Below are positions 45,776-58,549 of a DNA stretch of 64,000 bases, one piece after another; within the stretch, counting starts at the first letter, position 1; every line of letters starts with the position of its first letter. The translations under genes and the position numbers were made by a program. A model generated the notes under the pieces. It was not told the origin of the DNA. It did not search any database and was given only the letters and a program-made list of their open reading frames with translations. Origin of the DNA: Daphnia carinata (taxonomy: Eukaryota > Arthropoda > Branchiopoda > Diplostraca > Daphniidae); contig NC_081333.1 in assembly GCF_022539665.2 (NCBI RefSeq), positions 4,958,971-5,022,970 on the forward strand. The letters run 5' to 3'.

Positions 45776-48271
45776 TTAAGTTGTAAGAGGTGTAGACGAG
45801 ATTGACTCTGATTTTTCCTCTGTCGGTTGTATAGGAATCTTCATCCGGAAGGTTTCTGCAATTAACTTTAGAACTCTCAGTTTACCGTTTGTATCTTGCA
45901 GTGAATAGAAAGATGAGATTTTGTTCTTCATTCCGTTGAACTGCATGTCAAGTGACGATAACACCTGTGATTCTTCTTCGTCGTATAAGTCTCCGAGCGC
46001 TTTTGCCATGTTTGGTATATTCTCTATAACATCCTCCTTAAAGGTTTCGTCATTGGCTTCATCAGTCATTTTCGAGAATACATCGCTTCCTTCTGATTAC
46101 CTGGCAAGGCTCTCTATGGATGGATCTTCACGGATAACACTGAGGAATATGTAAATCATCTCTGATTTTTGTTCAACATCCAATTTAAGCACTCTAATAT
46201 CATGAAGGATATCCGAGAAAACATGCAAAATACCTGTTTTCTCAGCAGGGCCTGCTTCAGGCGAATTTTCTTTATCAGCAATACTGGAGAAAACGTGAGT
46301 CATTTTTTATTTTAAATCATCGTCCAATTCCAGTCGGCTGAGATTATGAAGTATTTTCGCGAACACGTCCGTCATGGCTGTTTTCATACGTAGTCCCGTA
46401 TCTGGTGTCTTTTCGTCACGGGCAACACTGGAGAGCACGCTAATCATTTCTGATTTGTGTTCGACGTCCAAATCAAGTGCTTTCATGCCATGAAGGATTT
46501 TTGAGAAAATATTCAGCATGCCTATTTTCTCGACAGAGCCCGTTTCAGGTGATTTTTCTTCATGAGTAACACTGGAAAGCACTTTAATCATTTTTGATTT
46601 CTGATCATGTTCCAATTCCAGTCCGCTTAGGGCACGAAGTATTTTCGAGAACACTTTCGTCATGTCTGTTTTCCTAAGTAGTCCCGTATCTGGTGTGTTT
46701 TCTTCACGGGCAACACTGGAGAGCACGTTAATCATTACTGATTTGTGTTCAACATCTAATTCAAGTGCTTTAATGCCATGAAGGGGTTTTGAGAAAACAT
46801 TCAGCATGACTAGTTTCTCGGCAGGGCCCGCCTCAGGTGATTTTTCTTCGTGAGTAACACTGGAGAGAACTTTAATCATGTTTGATCTCTGGTCATGGTC
46901 CAATTTCAGTCCATTGAGGGCTTGAAGTATTTTCGAGAACACCTTCGTTATGTCTGTTTTCAGAGGTAATCCCGCATCGGATGCGTCATCTTCACGGGTT
47001 ACCCTGGAGAGTACGTTAATCATTTCTGATTTGTGTCCAACGTCCAATTCAAGTTCTTTAATGCCATGAAGGATACTTGAGAAAACATTCAGCATGTCTT
47101 TTTTCTCGACAGGGTCCGTCTCAGGTGATTTTTCTTCATGAGTAATGCTGAAGAGAACTTTAATCATTTTTAATTTCCGATCATGGTCCAATTCCAGTCC
47201 GTTGAAGTCATGAAGTATTTTGGAGAACACTTTCATCATGTCTGTTTTCATACGGAGACCCACATCTGGTGTGTGTTCTTGACGGGTAACACTGGAGAGC
47301 ACGTTAATCATTTCTGATTTGTGCTCAACGTCCAATTCGAGTGCTTTAATGTCATGAAGGACATTCGAGAAAGCATTCAGCATGTCTCTTTTCTCGGCAG
47401 GTCCCGCTTCAGGTAATTTTTCTTCGTCAATAACACTAGAGAGAAATTTAACCATTTTTGATCTCTGTTCATGCTCCATTTCCAGTCCGTTGAGGTCATG
47501 AAGTATTTTCGACAATACCTTCGTCATGCCTGTTTTCATGCGTAGTCCCGCATCTAGTTTCTTACCTTCACGGATAACACTGGAGAGTACATTAATCATT
47601 TCTGATTTGTGTTCAATGTCCAATTCAAGTGCTTTAGTGTCATGAAGGATATTCGAGAAAACATTAAGCATGTCTTTTTTCTCGGCAGAGTCCGCTTCCG
47701 GTGATTTTTCTTCATCAGTAACACTAAAGAGAAATTTAATCATTTTTGATCTATGATCATGGTGCAATTCCAGTCCGTTGAGGTCATGAAGTATCTTCAA
47801 CAATACCTTCGTCATGCCTGTTCTCATACGCAGCCCCGCATCTGGTGTGTTATCTTCACGGGTAACACTGGAGAGTACGTTAATCATTTCTGATTTGTGT
47901 TCAACGTCCAATTCAAGTGCTTGAATGCCATGAAAGATATTCGAGAAGACATTCATCATGTCTGTTTTTTTGGCAGGGCCCGCTTCAGGTGATTTTTCTT
48001 CATCGGTAAAACTAGAGAGAACTTTTGTCATTTTTGTTTTCTGACGGTCAAATTTCACCCTGTGGAGTTCAGGAAGAATTTTCGAGAGTGCGTTCATCAT
48101 GTCTGGTTTCATACGTAGTACCGCATCTGGTGTGTTTTCTTCGCGTGCAACACTGGAGAGTACAGGGGGAATTGCTTCTCCCATGGTCCCCAATATTACG
48201 AAGAACCCCACTAAACAGCTGACTGCAAGAACTCTCGACACTGCCAAGTAGCATGTTGAACACTTAACCAT
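45776..48271 (-). pseudogene. Secreted protein of seven 96-residue repeats, broken by two stops
   Basis: Minus-strand start chosen at 48271 because it opens a clear signal peptide (MVKCSTCYLAVSRVLAVSCL onward, ending in Ala near residue 33). The longer frame to 48421 adds an unlikely extension. The mature part alternates two related 48-residue motifs. One has T-P-D-A-G-L-R-M-K and KILHDLNGLELDHD. The other has EEKSPEAGPAEK and NILHGIKALELDVEHKSEMI. About seven pairs (288-bp period) occur. A TAA at 46309-46307 sits where the repeat has a Ser codon. The frame stays open to a second TAA at about 46099, and then to 45776 with a non-repeat C-terminus. Family not recognised; helical and charged. 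Confidence 0.7.
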
Positions 48272-48421
48272 TTTCGATTTTTGAGTTTGAGCAGAATGAG
48301 ATATCTTTCGATCATACACGTTTATCATGAAATGCACCGCCGATTTGAACCCCGTAAGTGTAAAATCTTGAGGTATTCTTGCATTTTTCCAAAACACCAA
48401 GACATCCCAAAAATTTAACAT

Positions 48422-51400
48422 CGAATTTCAGTTTAATGCCTATAGTCGCATTAAGTTCAATTAGGTTTTATTGAAAATTTGATGTAGAACAATATGAAAG
48501 GACATCAAACAAAGAAAAGAGCTATGCCTAGTTGTTCCAAAAGGATGAATGTTCAAACACGGCTAGGGAATCAGATAATCAGTAAAATAATCAGCAATAA
48601 GAAAAAATAAACAGTTTTCCAATGTTGTGCAACAAATAATAATAAGAAAATAAATGGTTCATGTATTGGTAAAACACCAGAAATAAAATTTGAATTTCGA
48701 TGGTTTACCGTTTTTAGACATTTTCCCATAAAAATTCTATCGCAAGCATTGGTCGATGACTTGCCAATAGATGGCGTCTGCAGACAGTTTGTGAATGTTT
48801 TTCACGAATTTATGAATGAAAAAATAATAAAACAATATTAATGAGCAGTTTTTTAACGTTTAATTAGGTAAGGTAATCATGTAATTAATTGGAAATGTTT
48901 AGAATATACTCACAGGAGACATGAATTATTATTATTTTTACACCGAAGTGGTAAGCTACACCGTATAATAAATATCTGTCATTGTCAGCTACCGTAAAAC
49001 ATGGGAGACTCAGTTTTAGCGCCCCGCCTGCTCTGTGGAAAGGAAATTAAACAGTAGAACTCCACTTTTTCACAACAGCATTCTGCTCTTCCTCAAAAAT
49101 TTCCATGATATATCGTTACACATTTGCCGTCCTCTGCCCACGTACACATTTTACCCGGTTCCCTGAAGTGATACCACAGCCAATCGATGCTGGCAAATGG
49201 ATTAGTGTAGTGTAGAGTGTGCAGTGTAGAGATCGAAGATGTGGAGCAAAAACAGCTATTGTATTCTTATGTATGATCTTGGTCTGCAACACAATATTTA
49301 GTTCCCATGAAAATGATGTAAAACTATTTTAATAACTATTTTGCATTTAGGGATGTTTTGGGAAAGGAAACCTTTCAAGGAGCTCACAAAAATTTTAAAT
49401 CCTCTGAAGTAAAAACATAATCGATAATAGTTGTAGCAATTGTAATTTACATTTCGCAATGACTAATTATGCCTAGTTTTTCAGTTATGTTAGTGAAACT
49501 TGAAATTTGATGGTTGAAGAAGCATTTTTCCCAAGCTGTCATTGGATGTTTACAAATAAAATTGGAAGAAAAATTCTTGAATCTGGATGAAATCGTGGAT
49601 TTGTTTATGAAAACTACCAACAACTTTTTGTCTCAGGTATGACAACATTTTTTTCAGTTGCAAATTCAATTAACTCCCATCAAACACTGCTTTAAAAATT
49701 TGTTTTGGTTTTTTTTGCACTATATTTTCTATACAGCTAATCAGCAAGCAAATTTTTTAAACTGCAAGCTAGCCTAATCCTAACAAGTTTTTTAAAATTA
49801 AAATGTTTAGCCACATGCTTTATTGCAAAGGTTTTACTGACAAGTGTCATATCATAGATATCTATCTTATCAACATTTTTGATTGTCTGCTGGTTGGGTA
49901 GTCCGATCAGGTCTTAAGTTTAGCGGAGATTTCAGTATGTTATGTTTATTTAAACAATTTTTGACTCATAATGATGGAATTGATTTTCATATAGTCCCAT
50001 ACAAACAATGACCTGAGTTTCATCCTGCATTATATTCAGTTGTAGTGCGTGACCGGAATATGTCTAATGAAAATATTGGCAGTTGGATACAACTTTCCAC
50101 TGTAAACTGTATTACACAATCTGTATCAAAGGTGCACTGAAAAGTAAAATTTGTTTCCTCATATAGTTTTATTTAATATACTTAGGTTTTGCTATTTTTG
50201 GCAAGAGCTTGTACTGTGTGATGTATAGTGCCTATGCATCCTGTGTCTAAGTTAACCACTCCGGAATGTCTTAGACATTTGAAATTAAATGTTGTGGTCC
50301 TGAAGCGATGGGTTTCTGCACAAGAATGAATAATTGATTAGCTTGTAATGAGCCCTATCAGATGTGTTGAACAACTAAGTATTGCAACTCTGGGACTGAA
50401 TGAATGTAGCAGCAATGAAGGAGTTTACGGAGCAAATATTCACATCAATCAGTCAATAATAAAATGTATCAGTGTGCTGAGTAATAATCTTAGAACCCTG
50501 TATGCTCTGTGATCTACCTTTAATTTGGTCAAGGATGATGTTGATCTACTAGTACTTCTCAATACATTTTTGTAGGTATGTGTAATGTGTAAGTACAAGA
50601 AATACAGAAAATTTATTACGGTATTGATCGCATGTTGTGTTGGGGTATATTCGTGTACAAATGCTGGAAGCAGCGAACAAGCGCATTTTCTAGTTCAGCC
50701 CAATGCAATTCTTGTATTTCAAAAATGTCCGCCCATCGATGTAGTGGAGATCGCTGGGGAGAAACACAGGTAAAAAAAGAAAACCCATGAATCATGGACC
50801 AATGTGCTGCCATCTATACTGTACCAGTAGTCTTATCAGCTACGAATTTGTTTTAGTAAATAATACCACTGAGTTGTTGACTAAGTATCTCATCCCTAAA
50901 TAAATTATGACGCGTATTATTTTTTTTAAATCCCAAACGAAACATACACTTATGACAATAACTATACATTTACTCTTACTACCAGGTAGCATATCTGCGG
51001 CTATTCGACCGTAGTTATATACCCACAATGTTCCAGTTCCTGTTGAGATTGTGTGTTTGATAGACGTGAGAATAAAAAATCGTGAGCTTATTAATTGGGG
51101 ATGCAAGAGACAGAGTAACACTAAAGCTAAGAATGGATGTGTTTTAGGGATAACGTGATCCGCGCCGACCTACTTTATTTTTCTTTCATCGTCAAGCGAA
51201 AAATGAGATTACCTCACAAACTCCCTGTAATAGAGGCAACTACTAGTATTGGTTATGTTTCAACAAAGAACACCCAATCCTAATACTTCGTTCTTGGTGA
51301 ACGATAGTCTCAGAAAGTGTGGCGTTCATATCGCATCTAAGTGTGGTTTGTCTTGTTTTGAAATTGGCCTGTCGCATGAGTCAGACGGGCCTTTAGAGTG

Positions 51401-51780
51401 TTACTGCTATACTTGTGTAACCCACCCATTTCTGGTCTGGTTGGTTGCAGTATCACGTTGTAACTCGGAGAGGACCTGCAATGTGATTGCTGGCAGTGAC
51501 TTTTGACTAAGGAAATCAGGTTGTCAAGGTTGGAGGAAAAAATCAAGTATATATTATTATTGGCACTAATGAAAAGCGATAATTCAGGAAAAGTTAACAA
51601 CAAGGATGTGAGGAAGACGAATCTGTTGCTGTCTTACAAACACATGTCTCGGTATTTACTGTTCACCCTTACGTAAAAATGTTTTGTTCAACGGAACCCT
51701 ACAAATGAGCCTGATGCCTCGTGTGCTGCAAATAATGAAACCTACACCATACTAAACGAACGGCGACGTTGAAGGCAGTC
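48422..51780. other. Long AT-rich region, possible eroded exons only
   Basis: No gene could be supported. A short reading with LEEKFLNLDEIVDLFMK on the plus strand near 49560-49610, and PECLRHLKLNVVVLKRW near 50265-50315, look coding-like. They are surrounded by stops and may be old exons of an unidentified gene. Open frames at 50585-50773 and 51249-51506 have no recognised domain. Confidence 0.3.
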
Positions 51781-51815
51781 TTAAAAAGTTAACCGAAAAT
51801 ATTGCCACCGCCAAG

Positions 51816-52010
51816 TTGTCAAGAAAAATGGCAGCTGGCGGAGATGATCAATGGCCAAGAACAGGGAGTCACGGATATTACTTCCTGAAGAAAAACTTTC
51901 ACAAGCCATCTTATTGCTACCATTGTTCTGATTTGGTATGGGGACTTCTTGGACAAGGATACGTTTGTGAAAGTATAAAAAATTTTCATTTTCGATCGTT
52001 CTAAATATCT
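51816..52010 (+). pseudogene. C1-domain (diacylglycerol-binding) exon fragment
   Basis: A short reading contains GYYFLKKNFHKPSYCYHCSD and WGLLGQGYVCE. This is the first half of a C1 zinc domain with its H, CxxC and the GQGYxCE signature. The second half of the zinc ligands is missing: the reading runs into a stop. Perhaps one exon of a diacylglycerol kinase- or PKC-like gene. The rest of the gene is not nearby. Confidence 0.6.
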
Positions 52011-52205
52011 TCTGTGCAATCACACACAATATTTTCCATGAGGACATACCGTATATTTTAACGTTTTTATTAATACAGCGATTCCTTACAAATGAGTTGC
52101 ACACTGGATTAAAGTACACATATTTGATGAGGCATTTTAAAAATCAAATAGTAATGATAAGTTTGAACAAACGATTCCACTAGCACAAAAAAAGTTGAGG
52201 GAATC

Positions 52206-52307
52206 TGTAGTATATGAGTCTGCACTGCTCTATGTTCTGGTTGAGACTGGTTGTATTGTTCAAGCCCTCTACCGGACAACTAGTCAGTGTCAGCTGACTA
52301 TACAACA
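52206..52307 (-). repeat. 3' LTR of the second Gypsy element
   Basis: 102 bp, starting TGTTGTATAG and ending ATATACTACA on the minus strand. Identical to 60646-60747. Preceded by the polypurine tract at 52308-52321. Confidence 0.92.
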
Positions 52308-52575
52308 TCTCCCTTTCTTTATTAACGAAACAAGGAACAAAACAAAACAATACAATCTGAGTCAATAGACATACAGTGAATGTTGACAATATTACTTGGT
52401 GGAGCGCTAGTCTGGGATAGAGATAAACTTGATTCTTGACCGTATTGAATTACTATTGGGGCTATTTGCTGATTCCATATCTAAGACCGGAACGGGTCAC
52501 TCTCTCATCCCCCGAACACACCGAGCGAGATCTATTTGGGCGTTGTTGATCCTGGAATGAGACTCTTGCTTCCAT

Positions 52576-54844
52576 TTAATTTGAGCGTCTTGAGGACCCT
52601 CTAGTAGGGGAAGGACTCTGAGCTGCTGGTTCAAACCCATGGAACGCTTCCCTGGAGTCCTCCGGGCTGTTCAGATTCTCAACCGCTTGGTGTTGCTCCA
52701 GAGTGACATTGCGGTTTGTGGGTGTAGATGCATTGGGATCTACAACTGTTGGGTTCCAATCCCTCAGAAAGGGTGCCGATGTTCTGATCACTCTAGGTGT
52801 GTTAACTGGACGAGGCCGTTGAGCATCTTCGGTCCCCACAGATGTCGGTTTTTTAAACTGACTCAGGGCCGCTTTGTTTACATTTATCGCCTGCCTATTT
52901 CGCCTGAATAGACGGCCACAATTGGTGCTCACGATGTACGAGTTCGGTTGCGGGCACACTGACTTCACCACGCCTTCAATCCACTTTTTTGAGATTCGTA
53001 CCCGAACGGGGGTGCCTACTGCCAGAACGGGAAGGGCCTTTGTCTGCATTGACGCAGTAAACGCTTGATTTGCTTGGCGGCGTTGGAGTAGGGCTTTCAC
53101 GGCTTGCTCATCAACTTCTTTGAAATCAGAGCTCGTTTAGTGAACAACAATCCGCCACGAAGGTTGCGCTTTTGGAGTAACACTGCTGGAGTTGGCAACC
53201 CGTTGCCCACTGGTGTGGACCGAAGGACTTGTAGTACATCGAGGAGGGTTTTGCCTTCGCCTCTTGATTTTTCGAAAGATTCTTTGACAGTCTGCACTGT
53301 CCTTTCCGCCAATCCGTTCGATTTTGGATACTCAGGGCTTGATGTTGTTAAGCGGATGTCATAACGGCTGCAAAATCGCCGGAACTCTGACGAATCAAAC
53401 TGTTTTCCATTGTCTGAGACAAGTTGGTCAGGAAAGCCAAAGTCAACGAAGATACGTTTGAGTTCTTCCACCACCGATGCACTAGTAATTCCACGTAACT
53501 GAGCCGCGCACGGCCATTTGCTATAATAATCTACCACTAGGAGATAATGAACTCCCGCTATTTCATAGAGGTCTGCCGCCACTTTCTGAAAGGCGTAATC
53601 GGGAATTGCGACAGGGAAGCACGGCTGATTAGAGTTCTGATGTCTATGTTCTTGACACATGCTACAGGCCTCGACCATGTTTGTTATTTGGTCAACGTAG
53701 TTTGGCCAATACACCGTTAGCTTCGCTCGTTCAATGCACTTAGATATTCCGAGGTGCCCTTCGTGTATCTGTCGTAAAACTTCTGGTTGGAAGGCCACTG
53801 GTACAACGACTTGTTCTCCTTTAAGGAGGAGACCTCCACACTCACTTAGATCACTGCGATGTAACCAGAATGGTTTAGCCGCGGGATGACAATTCTTCTT
53901 GTGTTCTGGCCAACCTTTGCGAACTAAATCTGCTACCATATTTAGAGTTGGATCGGCTGCTGTTGCTGCTACAAACTTTTCCTGAGAAGTTGGTGTCACT
54001 GCTAAAGACAAGACTACCATGTTTACGCACTCGTCACTGCGTTGAGCGGGATCCTCCACATATTGTCGTGTTTCCGGGGCTCTGCTGAGAGCGTCTGCCA
54101 CGTGTAAATCTTTTCCAGGTTTAAACACTAATTCAAAATCATATATTTGCATTAATAGTCTCATTCGTTGAATGCGAGGACTGCACGATGCTATCGGCTT
54201 GTGATGAATGCCGATTAACGGTTTGTGATCCGTTTCGACTGAAACTGTCTGACCGTAGACATATTGATGAAAATGTTGTAGTCCAAACTGCACAGCCAAT
54301 AGCTCCTTCTCTATCTGGCGTATCTCTGCTGAGTGTCAGTAAGAGTTCTTGATGCAAACTCTATCGACTGGCCCATTTGCATAAGCACCGCACCCACACC
54401 TATTGGAGAGGCATCAACGGACAAAACCACCGGGAGAGATGAGCCGAACAAGCGTAGAACTGGTAATTTAGACACTGAACTTTTAATGCTCTCGAACACT
54501 CTGTCAGTATTGGCATCCCACTGCCACTCCGTGTCCGCTTTCAGTAACACTCGTAGGGGAGACATTCTTTCAGAGAGTGTATCACAGAATTTGGCCAAGT
54601 AATTGACCATCCCCAGAAATCGCTGAATATCTTGTTTATTTTCAGGCTGTTTGAAGGACGTTATAGCGGCCACTTTCTCAGGATCCGGTTTCAGAACTTT
54701 GTTGCCGATTATGTGACCAATGTATTTGATTTCTGGTTGAAGGAACTTGCACTTATCCATATTTAGTTTCAAACTGACTTTCGTACAGCGTTCGAACAGT
54801 GACTCCAGTCGGGAATTATGTTCTTCGAGGGTTTCCCCCCCACA
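52576..54844 (-). pseudogene. Second Gypsy pol: end of RT, RNase H, integrase
   Basis: From 54844 downwards: RT thumb and connection (KCKFLQPEIKYIGHIIG), RNase H with VLSVDASPIGVGAVLMQ (about 54425) and ETDHKPLIGIHHK (about 54240). The integrase has an HHCC finger (HEGHLGISKC to CSMCQEH), and catalytic Asp in VVDYYSKW (about 53530) and VSDNGKQF (about 53410), with Glu in GLAERTVQ (about 53310). A C-terminal basic and Pro/Ser-rich tail reaches 52576. One-base frame shifts occur near 54325 (within RNase H) and near 53120 (after integrase). Inactive as read, although most of the sequence is well conserved. Confidence 0.88.
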
Positions 54845-55351
54845 CAAAAAAATGGCATGTGGACGATTGCCCCCTTTAACAAATGCCCCCCTGGTTCTGT
54901 AACAGTTGCCCCCCCGACTTTTGCCCCCCAATATTGATGCCCCCCTAACTAATGCCCCCTTAACTAATGCCCCCTGTCAAATATAACAATTGACCCCCAT
55001 TTATTGTTTTTAACTGTCTTGTACAAAAAGCGAACGCTACAATAAAATATTATTGGCAACTACCTTGCGTTTGTTTTCATTGTTATTGGCGTCTGCTACT
55101 GGCCTGTTCGATACTGTCATCAAATAATATATTGCTGTCTGCTATTGCAAAGTGTAGTGGTGAATGTCGTGTGTGTGTGTGTGTGTTTCCTATGTTTTGA
55201 TCTATCGGACTTTGGAGGTAGGTACCAATCATCAATTAATTCAATTGACCCATTTTTGCCCGGCTGGCTATATCTTCGTGGTGCATTTTTTCTCATGTTT
55301 ATCTCGGTGGGCAATTTTGCACGGTTGGCTATTCCTTAGCAAGTATGCCAT

Positions 55352-55560
55352 CGAAGAATAGCTCAGATGGTAGAGCAATGGGTTTCCTGATCTTCTGTCC
55401 CCCAAAAAATTCCGGGTTCAATTCCCGGTTGGGTACCTCGGTACTCAGGGTATGACGTGGTGACGAGAATCTGGTGCAATCATGGCAACATGGTCGGGCG
55501 ACCTCCAGGTAATTGTCATTGCTGAAACCAATCGATGAAGATAATCGCCATATCCACCTA
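55352..55560 (+). repeat. tRNA-derived SINE-like sequence inside the MULE
   Basis: The D-arm GCTCAGATGGTAGAGC (55361-55376) pairs perfectly, and the T-arm CCGGGTTCAATTCCCGG (55412-55428) pairs perfectly. The anticodon region is too long (about 17-base loop) and no acceptor stem is seen. Non-tRNA sequence follows to about 55560 or further. Best read as a SINE or tRNA pseudogene. Confidence 0.6.
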
Positions 55561-56029
55561 GTCGCCGGGTGCTATGGAAAGATGTCCGATTCGGTTGGGG
55601 GCCCACTAGAGCTAGCCATCCACCATGGATAGCGGAGTGCTTAGTGCAATACAGCCGGTGTAAAAGCTGGTTGTGCCGCGATGTTTCCATCCTGAGGTTA
55701 GTAGTTTTGTGCTTGTTGCTTCTTTATTTCTCTGCTTTCTTAAAGACTGGACCCAAGTGCATGGTGTATCAGTGTGAAGAAATTTGTTAAACCAAATATT
55801 TAGATAGCGAAATGCATTCAACAGCTATAAAATAATTAAATGAATTTTTTTTATTTACATTGCTTTGAAATGAGAGGAAGAACATGGTCATCTAGTTCCA
55901 TGCCCTCAATTATTAAGCAGTTGTATGACAAAATGTTGCTCTTACAGTGCTGGTACTTTAAACTTAGTAATAAATGGAAAGTAAAAGGTAAGTAAAATAA
56001 AAGTAAAATAAACAATCCGCGCGACGGGT

Positions 56030-56076
56030 CATGCGTTTGATCGCGCGTCGGGTAATGCGTTTGATCGCGCTTCGGA
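56030..56076 (+). repeat. Short tandem repeat before the transposase gene
   Basis: About two copies of a 25-bp unit (CGGGTCATGCGTTTGATCGC and CGGGTAATGCGTTTGATCGC). It lies about 200 bp upstream of the TATA box and could bind a regulator, but nothing else supports that. Confidence 0.6.
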
Positions 56077-56236
56077 TATCTCACAGCTCCCTTGGGGATG
56101 TCACAGCAAACAGGCTTGTTTGTAGTTACCTACCTTGTGTGTTCCAGCCGACTTTTTGTTTTTTCCATCCTTTCTCCTTCTTTGACTCTTATTGGTTTCC
56201 GACTGATGTAATTTTTGTAACCTTTTCGAATAAACC

Positions 56237-56244
56237 TATATATA
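56237..56244 (+). promoter_or_regulatory. TATA box of the transposase gene
   Basis: TATATATA about 90 bp upstream of the ATG at 56334. Expected transcription start near 56268. Confidence 0.6.
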
Positions 56245-56333
56245 GGAAGTAGGAAGTCACAAATGTCAATTCATTCTTCTCTAGCACATCTTGCGCATCT
56301 CTGATTAATATTTCTACTCTTTTAATTTTAAAA

Positions 56334-58549
56334 ATGTCTTACGAAGAAGACGAGTTCCCTATGGTTGAACCCGTTAAAGGAGTTAAATACAGTGGTACCC
56401 GTTACAACTCCGAGAAAGGATTTATTTACCATCTACAGAAGAAAACGTAAGACTTTGATTTTGTATTAAAGCATAGTTGAGCAGTAATTCTTAAATAAAT
56501 TAATTTTTCAGATCCAAGCACAACATATATCACTGCAAGTACCATAAGAAACTTCAGGGTGGGTGCAAGGCGAGAGTTAAGTCGGGACTTGAAGATGCTA
56601 TTTTCAGCAAACACGGTGATTCTAAGCATAATCATCCACCCGAGCTGGAAGAACAGCAGTTGCTTCGTGTAGTCAACGCATGTGCTGATGCTGCTGCTGT
56701 GGATCGCCGTAAACCACGGATTGTGTTTGACGCCGTTCGGAGAGAGTAAGTCCATCTTCATTGCGGAAATCATTAAATGTTAATCATTAAATTTTTTATT
56801 AAAGAAATGCTGGAGTTAACATTGGGTATGGTGATGCAATGCAGCGTCGGATGCAGCGATCAAAAAGGAGAAGGCAACCACAAATACCCAAGACTGTAGA
56901 AGAAATAGATGGATTGATTGAAGAGTATCAGGACTATAGGTAATGCCAAAAATTAGTACTATTAAGAAAATTTCAATATCTATTTTCTTGTAAAGGGATG
57001 CCTTTGGTGGTGGAAGATTTTTTAGAGGCCTGGTGAAGACGGTTGAGGGAGAGGCATTGGTCTTTTTATCACCGACGCTACTGCCGGAACTTAGTGAAGC
57101 GACCGAACTTCAAGCTGACGCAACTTTCCGAACAGTCCCCGGATTATTCAAACAGCTCTTCACTATCCACATCACAAGGGGTCATTTGGTAAATAACTAT
57201 TAAAAAATTAAGCTGTAAACTGATATTTTACCAAAGTTTTTCATTAGGCATTCCCATTTGCGTACATTCTAATGACTAGAAAATCACGCATCCTTTATGA
57301 TGCTGTGCTAGAGAAAGTAATCGATATTTTTGATGAGCTTCATCCTGAGCGCTACATTTCGGTTGATCTCATAATGTCTGATTATGAGGCAGCAATTCAA
57401 GGTTCGATGGCGGCCGCATTTCATGGAAGTCAACATGTTGGTTGCTTCTTTCACTACTCTCAGGTATATTTATCTTTTAAATATTTTGCAAGCACTTTAA
57501 TTAATCAAATTTTATTCAGGCTATCTGGAGAAGGATACAAAAGTATGGCCTTCAGTGTGCCTATAAGAACCGCGCTATTATTGGGAAATACGTAAAGGAG
57601 CTTATCGCGCTAGCGCTTTTGCCGTCGGATGAAATTTTGGCCGGTTATCAAGTAAGTGCCTGACATTTTAAATTGAAATTTCGAAATTTTTACACTTTTT
57701 TTTTACAACAGAATATAAAAGCCTACTATCATTATGTTCTCCGCCGTGAAAGTGCAGCTATTCAGGCAGGAATAAAGCAACTCAACAACTATTTCCTTAG
57801 CTACTGGATTGGTGAAATTTCTCCGCAAGTTTTCAGTGTTTTTGGCCTGGTGAACCGGACCAATAATTTGGTGGAATCGTGGCACCGGTGGCTGAATGAC
57901 CGCATGGGAAAATCCCATCTTAATGTTTGGGATTTCATCTGTAAGTGTGGGCGTTAGCATATTTTTAAATGCATTTAATATGTACAATTCTGAAAGACAA
58001 TTTAAACAATTCAGATTTTTCAGATTTTATCAAGGAAGCAGAGGATTCTAAAGCTCATGATTACCTAGCCGAGTCAGAAAATCTACGAACAACCAGAAGA
58101 CAACCCCTTTCGCAGCGAAAACGGAATGAGGTCATAACAAAAAACGAAAAGGATTTTATTGAGGGTTCCATCTCTATGCGGGATTTTCTAAAAAAATCCA
58201 GGCATTTAACTGAGCCAGACGTAAGTTCGCATTTAATTTGTAACTTATAATTTATCTTAATGGCGTTGAATTATATTTTCAGCTGATTACACAAAACCAA
58301 GCCGACTCGACTGAAAGGGCAACAATTCAACCCAGAAGGCGATTCTTGGCTGGAACTGTTAGAGCGCCTGCAGTTAACCACGCTTCTCCTACAGTCGAGC
58401 CAGCCGACAATGATCATGATCCTTCAGCCGAAATAACGCCTGTAACCAGTCGCCCACGCCGTATCGTTCACGTACCCCGTCACCTGTCAGCAGACGGTGA
58501 TTCCCCAATTACGCCTCCCAGTCGACGATGTACCCGCAGAAGACAATAA
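56334..58549 (+). CDS. FLYWCH-type MULE transposase, nine exons, apparently intact
   Basis: Exons: 56334-56446, 56512-56745, 56805-56939, 56996-57188, 57248-57463, 57520-57651, 57712-57940, 58024-58220, 58283-58549. All introns are GT-AG and 56-83 bp. Together they give 571 residues without a stop; an alternative acceptor nine bases upstream at exon 8 also keeps frame. Residues about 15-75 form a FLYWCH zinc finger (DNA binding). The MULE catalytic core shows D202 (LQADATF), D270 (MSDYEAA), a C291-x-x-H294 motif and E396 (NNLVESWH). The C-terminus is basic. The protein should bind the element ends and catalyse cut-and-paste transfer. An AATAAA overlaps the stop. No breaks were seen. Confidence 0.9.

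Noticed and set aside
45921-46154. Plus-strand Ser-rich open frame
   Set aside because: Antisense to the repeat-protein gene and without a domain.
55361-55428. Functional tRNA gene
   Set aside because: D and T arms pair, but the anticodon loop is about 17 bases and no acceptor stem forms; SINE head preferred.
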